A DNA stretch of 64,000 bases, from positions 7,008 through 71,007 of the forward strand of contig JBKHJN010000012.1 of the NCBI GenBank assembly GCA_046538075.1, written 5' to 3'. The DNA comes from Desulfobacca_B sp046538075. GTDB lineage: Bacteria > Desulfobacterota > Desulfobaccia > Desulfobaccales > Desulfobaccaceae. Positions 27,432 through 36,404 of the stretch are shown here, piece by piece; the stretch's first letter is position 1; the number at the start of each line of letters is the position of its first letter. Below the pieces are notes generated by a model, which saw nothing but the letters and a program-made list of their open reading frames with translations, was not told where the DNA came from and did no database searches. Made by a program: the position numbers and the translations under genes.

Positions 27432-30400
27432 GTGACGAACCGAAAACCGGAAACCGAAAACCAAAAACCGAAAAAAAGCTGGCGGCTTTTGAAGTGGCTA
27501 GGCGGCATCCTGGTGGTTGTAGTGCTGCTCCTGGCCCTGTTCAGCCTGCTGGTGACCACCGATCTCTTCTGGGAGTGGGGCGGCCCCAAGATTGTAGTAG
27601 GCGTCAATAACCGGCTCAACGGCAAGATGACGGTGGAAAAGATTTATGGCAATCCGCTGACCGCCCTGGTCTTCGAGAACATATTAGTTACCGGCCGTCA
27701 GGGTGAGGTGCTGCGAGCCCAGCAGTTGAAAATCCGTTTTTCCCTTCTCTCTTTTCTTAAACTGAAGCCAGAGATCAATGAACTGGAAATCAACGCCCCC
27801 CGGATAAACCTGGCTCAGGATCAACAAGGCCGCTGGAATTTCACCGGGCTTAAAAAGAAAACTCCACCCCCGCCTTTTGGGGAAATCCGGCTTCCAGCCA
27901 TTCAAATAAATCAGGGGGAAATCAGCCTATCCCGCCCCGGTCAAGAATGGTTGATCCGCCAGCTCGACCTCAGACTCGAAGGCCTGGTCATAAAGAAGCC
28001 CGGCCGGGCAGATCAGTTTATTCAGGTCCAAAGCGGCTGTTTGGCTTTTACGCCTCCCGATCTTCCTCGGGTAACCATTCAATCAAAGCTTTTGATCAGC
28101 ACCGAAGAGCTCCAACTTGAGAAATTGGCAATTTCCCTGAATGATCAACCGGCCGCTGCGATGGCGGGAAGTTTGACCCAACTGGATAAACTCCCCCAGC
28201 TTGATCTGGATATTCGGCTGCTGCCGTTGAGCGGTCAACAGGTCCGCGGTATTTGGCCGAAATGGCCTTGGGAGCAAGAACTGTCGGCCGGTCTTCAACT
28301 TGCTGGCGATATTGCTCATAGCCATCTGACCGGAAAAATCCATCTGGGGGATGGCTGCATTGATCTGGAGGGGGAGCTGAATTCCCAAAAACCGGACTGG
28401 CGGTTGAACGCCCGGTTTGACGATCTGGGGGCCACCATCCTCCGGGCCTTAGCCGGGGACCGGGTCCCGCCTGGGGCGAAGCTGTCGCCTCTGGGCGGCC
28501 AACTGCGCTTGGCCGGAACTGGCCTCCCCTGGGGCGAGGCGCGGATGCAGAGCAGTCTGAAGATCAAACCTTTTCAGTATAATCAGGCTGAAGTAGCGGA
28601 AGCGGAGGCGAGTTTTGACATCGATCATGAAGGCCGTCAACAACTCAAGGCCCATATTCAGGGAAACTTTGGCCGTTTGGCAACTCATGGCTCCGGGCGC
28701 CTGGTTCCCGGGTTAGGGCCTGAACCAGGTCTGGCAGGAAACCTGGAAATCGAGGCGAAGCGGTTAAATCCGTCCCTCCTGGTCGGCAGGCAGGCCCCGC
28801 CTGGCCTGCTGGAGGGAAAATTTGCCGGACAATTTAAGTGGCCCCAACCGGGCCATCTTTCCCGGCTGGAGGCCAAAGGGGTCCTGACCGCCAAGGGTAA
28901 ACTGCAGGAATATACCTTCCAGGAGATCCGGGTGGAAAGCCAGTGGCAGCAGGATGTCCTTAAACTGCCTCAGGCCCGGCTGCGCCTGGCCGGCCTGCGA
29001 GTTGAGCTGCGGGGAGCCCTGCAAAGGACCGGAGCCGACCTGAAATTCGACCTGGAACTGTCGCCACGGGTTTCCTGGCCCCTGGTTCCTGCCGGACTGC
29101 GGGGCGAGGTCAAGGCGCAGGGGAGTTTCACCGGTTCCTGGGATGCCCCGACTCTGCGTTTGATCGCGTCGGGGCGACAAGTTGCATGGAATCGACTCTC
29201 GGTGCAGGTCCTGCAATTATCGGCAAATTCCCGAGGTTGGCCCCCGGATGTTGCCCGGCTGGAATTAACCGCCCAAAAAATCAACACTCCCTGGCTCAAT
29301 CTTGCTCAGGCCCAATTAACCGGTCAGGCCGAGCAGCGGCGGCTGAGCTTTGAGTTGGCCCTCAATCAGCCGCAACAGTCAGTGGGGCAGGTGGCGGGCA
29401 CTATGAATCTTCAGGGCAAACACTATTTATTAATCATTGATACCTGCCGTTTGGGGACTGATAAGCATCAGGTGGTGAGTCAAACTCCCATTCAGCTGCG
29501 ATTCACCCCCGGCGGGTTTGAGCTTTCTCCGGCCGCGTTCCATTATCAGGATTGCACCATCAATTTGGGCGGCACCGCAGATGGACAGTCCTTGGGTTTC
29601 CGGGTGGGAGTGGAGCGGTTTCCGGTAGCCGTGCTTAACAATCTATGGCCGTCGGTGCCGCCGCTTAAGGGCGATCTTGATCTTCAGACCGAAGCCACCG
29701 GAAGCCTGCGATCGCCCATAATCAATGGCAAACTGAGCCTGAGCCCGGGCCGGATAGCTGATTTCCGCTTTCAAACCTTTCAGCTTGACTGGACTTATGC
29801 CGGTAACCAGCTGCAGCTTGACGGCCAACTGCGGGAAAAGGCCGATGGCCCTGGATTATTGCTAAACGGGCAGATTCCCGTCTCACTGGCTTTTCGCCCC
29901 CTGGTAATTAAGGCTCAAGAAAACGGGCTGTCGATCCGGCTCAGGGGGAAAAAGCTCAACCTGGCACGCTTGGCGGATTTAACCCCGGAGTTGGAGGCGG
30001 CCCAGGGCAGCCTCGATATTCAGGCCCAATGCACCGGTAGCCTTAAAAACCCTCAATGCACCGGAAAAATCAAGTGGGGATCAGGTTTTGTTAAATTGCG
30101 TCAGGCCGGAGTGCCTTATGATCTGGCTCCGGGGGAATTGCAGCTGGAAAAGGAAAAGATCACCTTGCCCCGTCTGGCTCTGAGCAGCGGCGCGGGCACC
30201 GCCTCTCTTGCCGGCAACATCGCTTTGGCCGGATTTCAGCCCCAGACCGTGGACGCCCGCTTAGAAACCGCTAACTTCCTGGCCCTGGATCGGGCCGGTT
30301 CGCGGGCCGTGGCCAACAGCCGGATTACTTTAACCGGCACCTGGCCGAAACTTGAGGCCCGCGGTCAGGTAACCATACCGGAGGCCCAGCTAGCCTTCCG

Positions 30401-31199
30401 ACTTTTCCAGCCCGAAGATCACTCCGAGATCAGGGTGATCAGGGACCGAAAACCATCCCTGCCCCCTCCCCAGAAAGAATCAGAAGATTCGGCTTTATGG
30501 AAGAATCTCCTAATTAAATTGGATATAAAGCTTCCGGGCGCAGTATGGGTGCGGGAGAAAGACATAAAAGCCCAACTGACCGGCGACTTCAGGGTAATCA
30601 AGATCCCGCCCCGGCCGCTCTACCTGGCTGGTAAAATTCGGGCCGAAGAAGGCAGCATTATTCTCAACCGCAAGGTTTTCAGCATCGAACACGCCTTGGT
30701 CACCTTCCCCGGTTCCCCTCAGGGGTTGATAATGTTGAATGCCAGGGCCCAACATGAAATGAAGGATGTAACCCTTATCATTATAGCGACCGGGCCGATT
30801 ACCAATCCTCGTACCCAATTGGAGAGCGTGCCGCCGTTGCCTCAGCCTGATATCCTGTCTTATCTGTTGTTCGATCGTCAGGCCAGCGACATTACCCGGG
30901 ACCAGGCGGCAATGGGCATTCTGGGTGGCATTACCGCTGACAAAATGAAGGAGATATTCGGAGAGGCGATACCTTTAGTGGGTAGCCTGAGCGTTACCGG
31001 CGAGGGGGACTCAGTAGGCGTGGGCAAACAACTCACCAAGGATATCACGGTTTACTACGAGCGCAACCTCGACCCCTTAACTGCTGAGGATGTCAATCAA
31101 TTCCGCATCGATTACAAACTCAACAGATTTCTCAGCCTGGAAAGTCAGTTCGGCCGCCGCAACCCCGGAGGGGATATTTTTCTCAATATTGATTTCTAA
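27432..31199 (+). CDS. tamB: TamB-like translocation/assembly module protein
   Basis: 1255 residues. The N-terminal part is an unusual low-complexity stretch (residues 2-15, Lys/Pro/Glu-rich) encoded by degenerate ACCGAAAA repeats, then a membrane anchor (about 18-42). The long beta-rich body resembles AsmA/TamB proteins, and the C-terminal DUF490 domain (about 1000-1255, with SYLLFDRQASDI and a final F) is diagnostic. TamB spans the periplasm and bridges to TamA or carries lipids. GTG 27432 is the start. The tamA-tamB order is canonical. Confidence 0.88.
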   Translation: MTNRKPETENQKPKKSWRLLKWLGGILVVVVLLLALFSLLVTTDLFWEWGGPKIVVGVNNRLNGKMTVEKIYGNPLTALVFENILVTGRQGEVLRAQQLKIRFSLLSFLKLKPEINELEINAPRINLAQDQQGRWNFTGLKKKTPPPPFGEIRLPAIQINQGEISLSRPGQEWLIRQLDLRLEGLVIKKPGRADQFIQVQSGCLAFTPPDLPRVTIQSKLLISTEELQLEKLAISLNDQPAAAMAGSLTQLDKLPQLDLDIRLLPLSGQQVRGIWPKWPWEQELSAGLQLAGDIAHSHLTGKIHLGDGCIDLEGELNSQKPDWRLNARFDDLGATILRALAGDRVPPGAKLSPLGGQLRLAGTGLPWGEARMQSSLKIKPFQYNQAEVAEAEASFDIDHEGRQQLKAHIQGNFGRLATHGSGRLVPGLGPEPGLAGNLEIEAKRLNPSLLVGRQAPPGLLEGKFAGQFKWPQPGHLSRLEAKGVLTAKGKLQEYTFQEIRVESQWQQDVLKLPQARLRLAGLRVELRGALQRTGADLKFDLELSPRVSWPLVPAGLRGEVKAQGSFTGSWDAPTLRLIASGRQVAWNRLSVQVLQLSANSRGWPPDVARLELTAQKINTPWLNLAQAQLTGQAEQRRLSFELALNQPQQSVGQVAGTMNLQGKHYLLIIDTCRLGTDKHQVVSQTPIQLRFTPGGFELSPAAFHYQDCTINLGGTADGQSLGFRVGVERFPVAVLNNLWPSVPPLKGDLDLQTEATGSLRSPIINGKLSLSPGRIADFRFQTFQLDWTYAGNQLQLDGQLREKADGPGLLLNGQIPVSLAFRPLVIKAQENGLSIRLRGKKLNLARLADLTPELEAAQGSLDIQAQCTGSLKNPQCTGKIKWGSGFVKLRQAGVPYDLAPGELQLEKEKITLPRLALSSGAGTASLAGNIALAGFQPQTVDARLETANFLALDRAGSRAVANSRITLTGTWPKLEARGQVTIPEAQLAFRLFQPEDHSEIRVIRDRKPSLPPPQKESEDSALWKNLLIKLDIKLPGAVWVREKDIKAQLTGDFRVIKIPPRPLYLAGKIRAEEGSIILNRKVFSIEHALVTFPGSPQGLIMLNARAQHEMKDVTLIIIATGPITNPRTQLESVPPLPQPDILSYLLFDRQASDITRDQAAMGILGGITADKMKEIFGEAIPLVGSLSVTGEGDSVGVGKQLTKDITVYYERNLDPLTAEDVNQFRIDYKLNRFLSLESQFGRRNPGGDIFLNIDF

Positions 31200-31317
31200 A
31201 CCAATTATAAGGTAGTTTCGAGATTCCCGTTTCGAATTTTTGGTGGGGTGACCAAAGGTCAGATTCAGCACCCTTTAAATTCTTATGTTGCCAGGCGATT
31301 AAAAATAGCTTTGAAAA

Positions 31318-32340
31318 TTAGGAAGTTAGAATCTCCTGGACCTGCTCTACCACTTTCCGGAGCCGGGGGAAGGCCTGGCCCGGAGGCTGGGCCAGCCGCT
31401 CCCGGAGACCGGCCAGGGCTGGGGGAATGTACTGGGCAAACCAGGGTTTGCCTTTAACCTGGGTGAGAAAACCAAAGGCCCCCAAAATCTGCAGATTACG
31501 GCACAGCGCTAGGTAATAGAACCGGTCCTCAAAGGCCTCGCCTTTAATCGGCACATAGCCTTTGATGATTTCCAGGTAGTTTTGCCGGAGCTGGTTTTGC
31601 CAATCCAGGGGCAGGGCCACATAAGGGTCGAGGAGCAGGGCGGCCAGATCATAGGCTAATGGACCCAGGCGGCTGCCCTGGAAATCGATCAGGCGCAGGC
31701 GGCCCGCTTTAATCATCAGATTGCGGGACTGGAAGTCGCGATGCAAAAAGTATTGTTCACCCGGAACCAGAGCCCGGTCCAACAGCCGGGAAAAATCATC
31801 CTCCAAGTCTCCCAGCGCCACCGCCATTTTTACGAAACCTTGTAAAAAAGCCTGGACAAAATAGCGGCATTCCCGCTCCAGAGCCAGTTGGTGGTCGTAA
31901 ACTGGGGTATCGAAACACCAACTCGGGTCGAAGCCGAGGTGCCCCTTGATTTGGGTGTCAACGAGCAGTTCCACGGCCTGGCGGTACCAGGCCAGGATTG
32001 ATTCGGGTTGAGGCCGGGCCTTAACTTCGTCCTGCAGGTTCCAGTCCCCCAGGTCTTCGAGTAAAAACCAGCCTTCTTCCCGACAATAGTGGTAGATTTG
32101 CGGCACTGGGAGGCCTTGCTGCCACAGGTGGCGCCCGATAAGAAAATAGGAATCATTTTCAGTAACCGCGGCTCCGGGCGGTTGACGGTGATACAGCAAG
32201 ACCAGAGGCGGCTCAGCCCCCAAAAGCCTGAAAAAACTGCGGTCGGAGCCATCTCCGCAAAGGGGCGTCAGCCCCTGGAGTTGCCCCCCCTGGGCGGCCA
32301 CCGCCCTTTGCAGCTGGGAGGTGATGGGAATTTTGTCCAT
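31318..32340 (-). CDS. AmgK-like aminoglycoside-phosphotransferase-family sugar kinase
   Basis: 340 residues. The APH-fold motifs are visible: LCGDGSDRSFFRL at the N-terminus, FLLEDLGDWNLQ, the catalytic loop LHRDFQSRNLMI and the metal-binding LIDFQGSRLGP. The closest functional family I recognise is AmgK, which phosphorylates N-acetylmuramic acid/N-acetylglucosamine at C1 in cell-wall recycling. A nucleotidyltransferase resembling its partner MurU lies immediately upstream (57 bp) on the same strand. Substrate is inferred from the pairing and not shown by residues alone. Confidence 0.75.
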   Translation of the reverse strand: MDKIPITSQLQRAVAAQGGQLQGLTPLCGDGSDRSFFRLLGAEPPLVLLYHRQPPGAAVTENDSYFLIGRHLWQQGLPVPQIYHYCREEGWFLLEDLGDWNLQDEVKARPQPESILAWYRQAVELLVDTQIKGHLGFDPSWCFDTPVYDHQLALERECRYFVQAFLQGFVKMAVALGDLEDDFSRLLDRALVPGEQYFLHRDFQSRNLMIKAGRLRLIDFQGSRLGPLAYDLAALLLDPYVALPLDWQNQLRQNYLEIIKGYVPIKGEAFEDRFYYLALCRNLQILGAFGFLTQVKGKPWFAQYIPPALAGLRERLAQPPGQAFPRLRKVVEQVQEILTS

Positions 32341-32396
32341 GGCCGGCGTTCTTTATCCACCAACTCTGCCAACCTGGCCGTTAGCGCCAGGACAGG

Positions 32397-33347
32397 CTAA
32401 ATTAAACATTGTCCCCGGGCCGAGTGTCGGACCCGGGTTCCCTGGCCGACAACGCAGTCGGTCAAATCAACCTCCGGGTCGATTCCGGCTCCCGCCCAGA
32501 CCACGGTATTTTTCAGACTGGCTCCGGCCCCGATCCAAACCTCCGGGCCAATACTGACCCCTCCGCCCCAGCTGACCCCGTCTGCTAAAATTACCCCCTC
32601 TGCCAGCCAGGGATCGGTCAGGGGCGGAAAAAACCGGGCCACCAGGGGGACCTCTCCGGCTAACAGTTGCTGGTGGACTTGGCGGTAAGCCTCCGGGGTG
32701 CCAATGTCCTGCCAGAAATGGCCCTGCACTACGTGGGCAGCGATTTTTTCTCCGGCGGCGATGACCTGCCGGTATTGGTCGATGATATTGGTGACCCGGC
32801 CGGAGGGCATCCGCTCCAGCAGTCGAGGCGACACCACCTGGAGGCCGGTGAAGGCCAGGGGCGGTCCGACTGCATCCGGGGGAATAGGTTGGCCAAAACC
32901 GGCGACATTGCCGGCGGCAGTCCGCCAGACCTGGTTAAAGCGGGGGCAGTCGTGCAGCACCATGGTGGCCAGCGCCTCCTGTCTATGCGCCTGGTAGACG
33001 GTATTCAGATCCAGATCCGTAACAATGTCGCCGTTGACTACCAGAAATGGCTGATCTCCCAGGAAATCGGCCAGCTTTTTGAGGGCGCCCCCGGTTCCCA
33101 ATATCTGGGGCTCATAGCTGAGATGCAATTTCATCCCCACCCCAGGGTAATGTTCCACAAAGTCTTGCACCGCGGCCGCCCGGTGATGGATATTGATGCC
33201 GATCTGGTCAAACCCGGCTTCCTGGAGTTGCGCCAGTAGCAGCCCTAACAGCGGCCGGTTGAGGATGGGAAACAGAACCTTGGGAACCTGGTCGCTGAGG
33301 GGCCGCAGACGGGTCCCCAGCCCCGCGGCCAGCAGCACTGCTTTCAT
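32397..33347 (-). CDS. Sugar-1-phosphate nucleotidyltransferase (MurU-like) with a C-terminal beta-helix
   Basis: 316 residues. The N-terminal NTP-transferase has the signature LAAGLGTRLRPLS...PKVLFPI, followed by NGDIVTDLD. MurU is only about 220 residues; here a hexapeptide-like left-handed beta-helix (about 240-316: GVSIGPEVWIGAGASLKN, VVWAGAGIDPEVDL) is added, as in mannose- or glucose-1-phosphate transferases. Substrate could be MurNAc-1-P or another sugar phosphate. ATG 33347 overlaps the stop of the upstream gene by 4 bp. The operon is DUF355, this gene, then the AmgK-like kinase. Confidence 0.75.
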   Translation of the reverse strand: MKAVLLAAGLGTRLRPLSDQVPKVLFPILNRPLLGLLLAQLQEAGFDQIGINIHHRAAAVQDFVEHYPGVGMKLHLSYEPQILGTGGALKKLADFLGDQPFLVVNGDIVTDLDLNTVYQAHRQEALATMVLHDCPRFNQVWRTAAGNVAGFGQPIPPDAVGPPLAFTGLQVVSPRLLERMPSGRVTNIIDQYRQVIAAGEKIAAHVVQGHFWQDIGTPEAYRQVHQQLLAGEVPLVARFFPPLTDPWLAEGVILADGVSWGGGVSIGPEVWIGAGASLKNTVVWAGAGIDPEVDLTDCVVGQGTRVRHSARGQCLI

Positions 33348-33826
33348 TTTTTATAGGCCAGCTTTCGCAAGATTTGGTGGCGCCAATTCTTACCTTCCGG
33401 GCCTTCTACCCCCTGCGGCGGAAGCCCGTCAACGACGCCCAGAATGCCCCGGCCCTGCTCGGTCTGGGCCAGGATAACCTCCACCGGGTTGGCCGTAGCA
33501 CAGTAAATGTTGCAGACTTCCTGGCACTGTTTGATGGCATTGAGCACATTAACCGGAAAGGCATTCTGGAGGAGCACATTAAAGGTGTGTCCGGCCGCCA
33601 GGCGTCGGGCATTTTCAGTGGCAGCCTCCATCAGCGTCTGGTCGTTGCCCTCTACCCGGATCAGACAATCGCCGGAGGATTCGCAAAAGGCCAGACCGAA
33701 CTTGATGCCGGGGACCGCAGCGACCATAATCTCGTAGAGATCTTCAACGGTCTTGATAAAATGGGACTGACCCAGAATCAGGTTGGCGCCCTCCGGGATC
33801 AGCAGACGTTCGACTTTGAGTTCCAT
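33344..33826 (-). CDS. Adenosine-specific kinase family protein (DUF355)
   Basis: 160 residues, MELKVERLLIPEGANLILG start, with QSHFIKTVEDLYEIMV, KFGLAFCESSGDCLIRVEGND and CQEVCNIYCATANPVEV. These mark the PF04008 'adenosine-specific kinase' family, whose true reaction is little studied. GGGGGG lies upstream of ATG 33826, and a longer start at 33871 lacks one. It is the first gene of the three-gene operon with the two sugar-recycling-like enzymes, so a nucleotide/sugar salvage role is possible but not evident from sequence. Confidence 0.75.
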   Translation of the reverse strand: MELKVERLLIPEGANLILGQSHFIKTVEDLYEIMVAAVPGIKFGLAFCESSGDCLIRVEGNDQTLMEAATENARRLAAGHTFNVLLQNAFPVNVLNAIKQCQEVCNIYCATANPVEVILAQTEQGRGILGVVDGLPPQGVEGPEGKNWRHQILRKLAYKK

Positions 33827-33890
33827 TTTCCCCCCTTTTGAGCCAAGGTTGAGTTCAGCCTTCAGGGTCAATTCTACAAAAGTCTGGTTT

Positions 33891-33919
33891 TTGACACCCT
33901 AAAATATAAGTGGTATTAT
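33891..33919 (+). promoter_or_regulatory. Sigma-70-type promoter upstream of corA
   Basis: TTGACA (33891-33896) and TATTAT (33914-33919) with 17-bp spacing. It gives a leader of about 110 nt before ATG 34035 that contains an ATCGCT/AGCGAT hairpin (33931-33949) and a CTCG/CGAG hairpin (33966-33976). Confidence 0.7.
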
Positions 33920-34034
33920 AATATTGCCAAATCGCTGCTGACAAGCGATAATCGGCGAAGGCAAACTCGCGGCGAGATTCCATGGTGATTCAAGCCGGTA
34001 GTTCACAGCCCGATTTTAAAGATTAAAATCGCCA

Positions 34035-35099
34035 ATGCCTTATAAAACCTATCCGCCGCCCGGCACCCCGCCCGGCACCCTAGTGAGGGGGCCCGGGGAG
34101 GCCGTCGTCCCGTCGCGGCTACGGGTTATCTGGTATGACCCGACCGACCTGGAAGAGCTTTCCGAGGCCACGGTAGCTGACTGCCAGAGCCTGGCGGCGC
34201 GCCAAGGTGTAATATGGATGCATCTCGAGGGACTTGGCAACATCGAGCTTTTACAGCAATTAGGGCAGCTTTTGCAATTACACCCATTGGCGTTAGAAGA
34301 TGTGGCCGAAGGCCGGGCTCCCACCAAGGCGGAGGATTATGACGTATTCCTGTTCATCCTGACCCGCCTGATGCCGAGCGATGCTGCTTGGTCCGGTGAA
34401 CAGATCAGTCTGTTTCTGGGGCCGCGCTTTCTGCTCAGTATCCAGGAGAGCGGCACCGACCACTTTGCCGTTATCCGGGAGCGGCTGTCCCATAAGCAAA
34501 GTCTACTCCGACAGCATGGGGCGGATTATCTGGCCTATACCTTGCTGGATTTTATCGTCGATTCCTGGTTTCCGGTGCTGGAGAGCTTTGGAGAGCGGCT
34601 GGAAGAGCTGGAAGATCGGGTCATTCAGCAGCCGGACGCCCCAACTATGGAGGCGCTCCAGGAACTGCGGCGGCAATTGCTGCGCCTTAGGCGGCTGATC
34701 TGGCCTTTGCGGGAGGCGGTTAATAACTTGATCCGGGGAGAAAACCGGCTGATCACCGACCATACCCGACTCTATCTGCGGGATTGTTATGACCATGCCT
34801 TCCAGGTGGTGGACCTGCTAGAGAATTATCGGGAAGTGACCGCCGGGGTTATCGAGTTATATCTTTCCAGCCTGAGCATCCGGCTCAATGAGATCATGAA
34901 GGTGCTCACGGTGATCGCCACCATTTTTATTCCTCTCACTTTTATCACTGGACTTTATGGGATGAATTTCAGCTATGATGCTTCTTCCTGGAATATGCCG
35001 GAGCTTAAGTGGCGGTATGGGTATTTTTTTGCCCTGGGAATAATGCTGTTGGTGAGCGCGTCGCTGATCATTTACTTCCGTCGGAAAAAATGGATCTAA
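34035..35099 (+). CDS. corA: CorA-family divalent cation transporter
   Basis: 354 residues. The large N-terminal cytoplasmic domain is followed by the long stalk helix (about 240-290) and two C-terminal membrane helices (about 293-315 and 328-348). The diagnostic GMN motif sits between them in LYGMNFSYDAS. CorA takes up Mg2+ (and sometimes Co2+/Ni2+). It is the only gene of its unit, driven by the promoter at 33891. The 25-base gap to the next gene suggests possible read-through. Confidence 0.93.
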   Translation: MPYKTYPPPGTPPGTLVRGPGEAVVPSRLRVIWYDPTDLEELSEATVADCQSLAARQGVIWMHLEGLGNIELLQQLGQLLQLHPLALEDVAEGRAPTKAEDYDVFLFILTRLMPSDAAWSGEQISLFLGPRFLLSIQESGTDHFAVIRERLSHKQSLLRQHGADYLAYTLLDFIVDSWFPVLESFGERLEELEDRVIQQPDAPTMEALQELRRQLLRLRRLIWPLREAVNNLIRGENRLITDHTRLYLRDCYDHAFQVVDLLENYREVTAGVIELYLSSLSIRLNEIMKVLTVIATIFIPLTFITGLYGMNFSYDASSWNMPELKWRYGYFFALGIMLLVSASLIIYFRRKKWI

Positions 35100-35133
35100 A
35101 AGTAATTCAGGCGACAAACAAGGGGTGAGTCAA

Positions 35134-36258
35134 TTGAAATCATGGTTTTTTAAGGTCCTGCTGATTCTGCTGGCCGGGCTGGGATTCAGTCCCGGGGCCG
35201 GGCAGGCGGAACCGGTTAAACTGGGTTTGTACTTGCCTATGACCGGTGCCGCCGCGGCCATGGGGGAAATGGTCTGGGAAGGGGTGCGGGTGGCCCATCA
35301 GATGCAGCCCTTGGTTTTGAAACGCCCTATCACTCTGGCCCTGGTAGATACCAAAAGCGACAAAATCGAAGCCGCCAACGCGGTCAGCCGCCTGCTGGAA
35401 AAGGAAAAGGTGGTAGCCATCATCGGCGAGGTGATCAGCGGCGATACCTTGGCGGGGGCGCCGATTGCCGAGCGGAGGGAGATTCCCAATATCACCCCTA
35501 CTGCCACCAATCCTCTGGTCACCCAGAACCGGCGCTATACCTTCCGGGCCTGTTTTGTGGATAATTTCCAGGGACGGGTGGCGGCCCGTTTCGCCTGGGA
35601 AAATCTCCAGGCCCGCCGGGTGGCGGTAATCATTGACCAGGCTCAGGATTATTGCGTTGGCCTGGCCAGCTATTTCATGCGCCAGTTCAAGAAGCTGGGT
35701 GGGCAGATCGTCTCGGTTAGCTACATCCAGACCGGCGACCAGGACTTCACCGCCCAAATTTCGGCCTTGAAAGGCAGTCAGCCCGACCTCATCTATGCCC
35801 CCAATTATTATGCCGAAGACGCCCTCCTGGCCAAACAGGTTCAGGACCTGGGGCTTAGGGTTCCCATCCTCACCGGGGATGGGGCCCAGGTGCCGGAGCT
35901 GCTGACCATTGGCGGTCCGGCAGTGGAAGGCATGTATTTTACCGCGCATTTTCACCGGGAGGCGGCGGCTACCCCTTTGGCCCAGGAGTTCACCCAAGCC
36001 TTTGAGTCGGCTCAAAAAAAGGAGCTGGACGCCTTCGCCGCCCTGGGCGCCGATTGCTATTTTCTCCTGCGCCAGGCCATTGCGGTTGCCGGATCCACCC
36101 AAGGCCCCCAAATCCGGCAGGCACTGGCCAACTTGAAGGAATTTCCTGGCGTCTCTGGAACCATCACCATGGGAATGGATAATAATCCCATCAAGCCGGT
36201 AGTAATTAACCAGGTAAAAGGGGGCAAATTTGTTTACGTCACTACTATCAGCCCTTGA
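35134..36258 (+). CDS. Branched-chain-amino-acid-type ABC transporter substrate-binding protein
   Basis: 374 residues. Signal peptide LKSWFFKVLLILLAGLGFSPGAGQA, then a LivK-like periplasmic-binding-protein type 1 fold (VKLGLYLPMTGAAAAMGEMV, VVAIIGEVISGDTLAGAPIAE, ITPTATNPLVTQ, FAALGADCYFLLRQAI). It should bind an amino acid or short organic acid in the periplasm. TTG 35134 has AAGGGGTGA five bases upstream and gives the better signal peptide; GTG 35125 is the alternative. No permease or ATPase genes adjoin, so it is an orphan component. Confidence 0.85.
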   Translation: MKSWFFKVLLILLAGLGFSPGAGQAEPVKLGLYLPMTGAAAAMGEMVWEGVRVAHQMQPLVLKRPITLALVDTKSDKIEAANAVSRLLEKEKVVAIIGEVISGDTLAGAPIAERREIPNITPTATNPLVTQNRRYTFRACFVDNFQGRVAARFAWENLQARRVAVIIDQAQDYCVGLASYFMRQFKKLGGQIVSVSYIQTGDQDFTAQISALKGSQPDLIYAPNYYAEDALLAKQVQDLGLRVPILTGDGAQVPELLTIGGPAVEGMYFTAHFHREAAATPLAQEFTQAFESAQKKELDAFAALGADCYFLLRQAIAVAGSTQGPQIRQALANLKEFPGVSGTITMGMDNNPIKPVVINQVKGGKFVYVTTISP

Positions 36259-36404
36259 AAGGCCTGCCATCCGCAGGGAAATAGCACCCTTCGGAGGGAG
36301 AGATGGTTGGAAAGAGAGGACTGGTCTTGGGACCCTGGTTCCTCTTCCCAGATTAGCCGAGTAAATTTTTTATGACCTTGATGAATAACTTGCAACCTTA
36401 ATCC

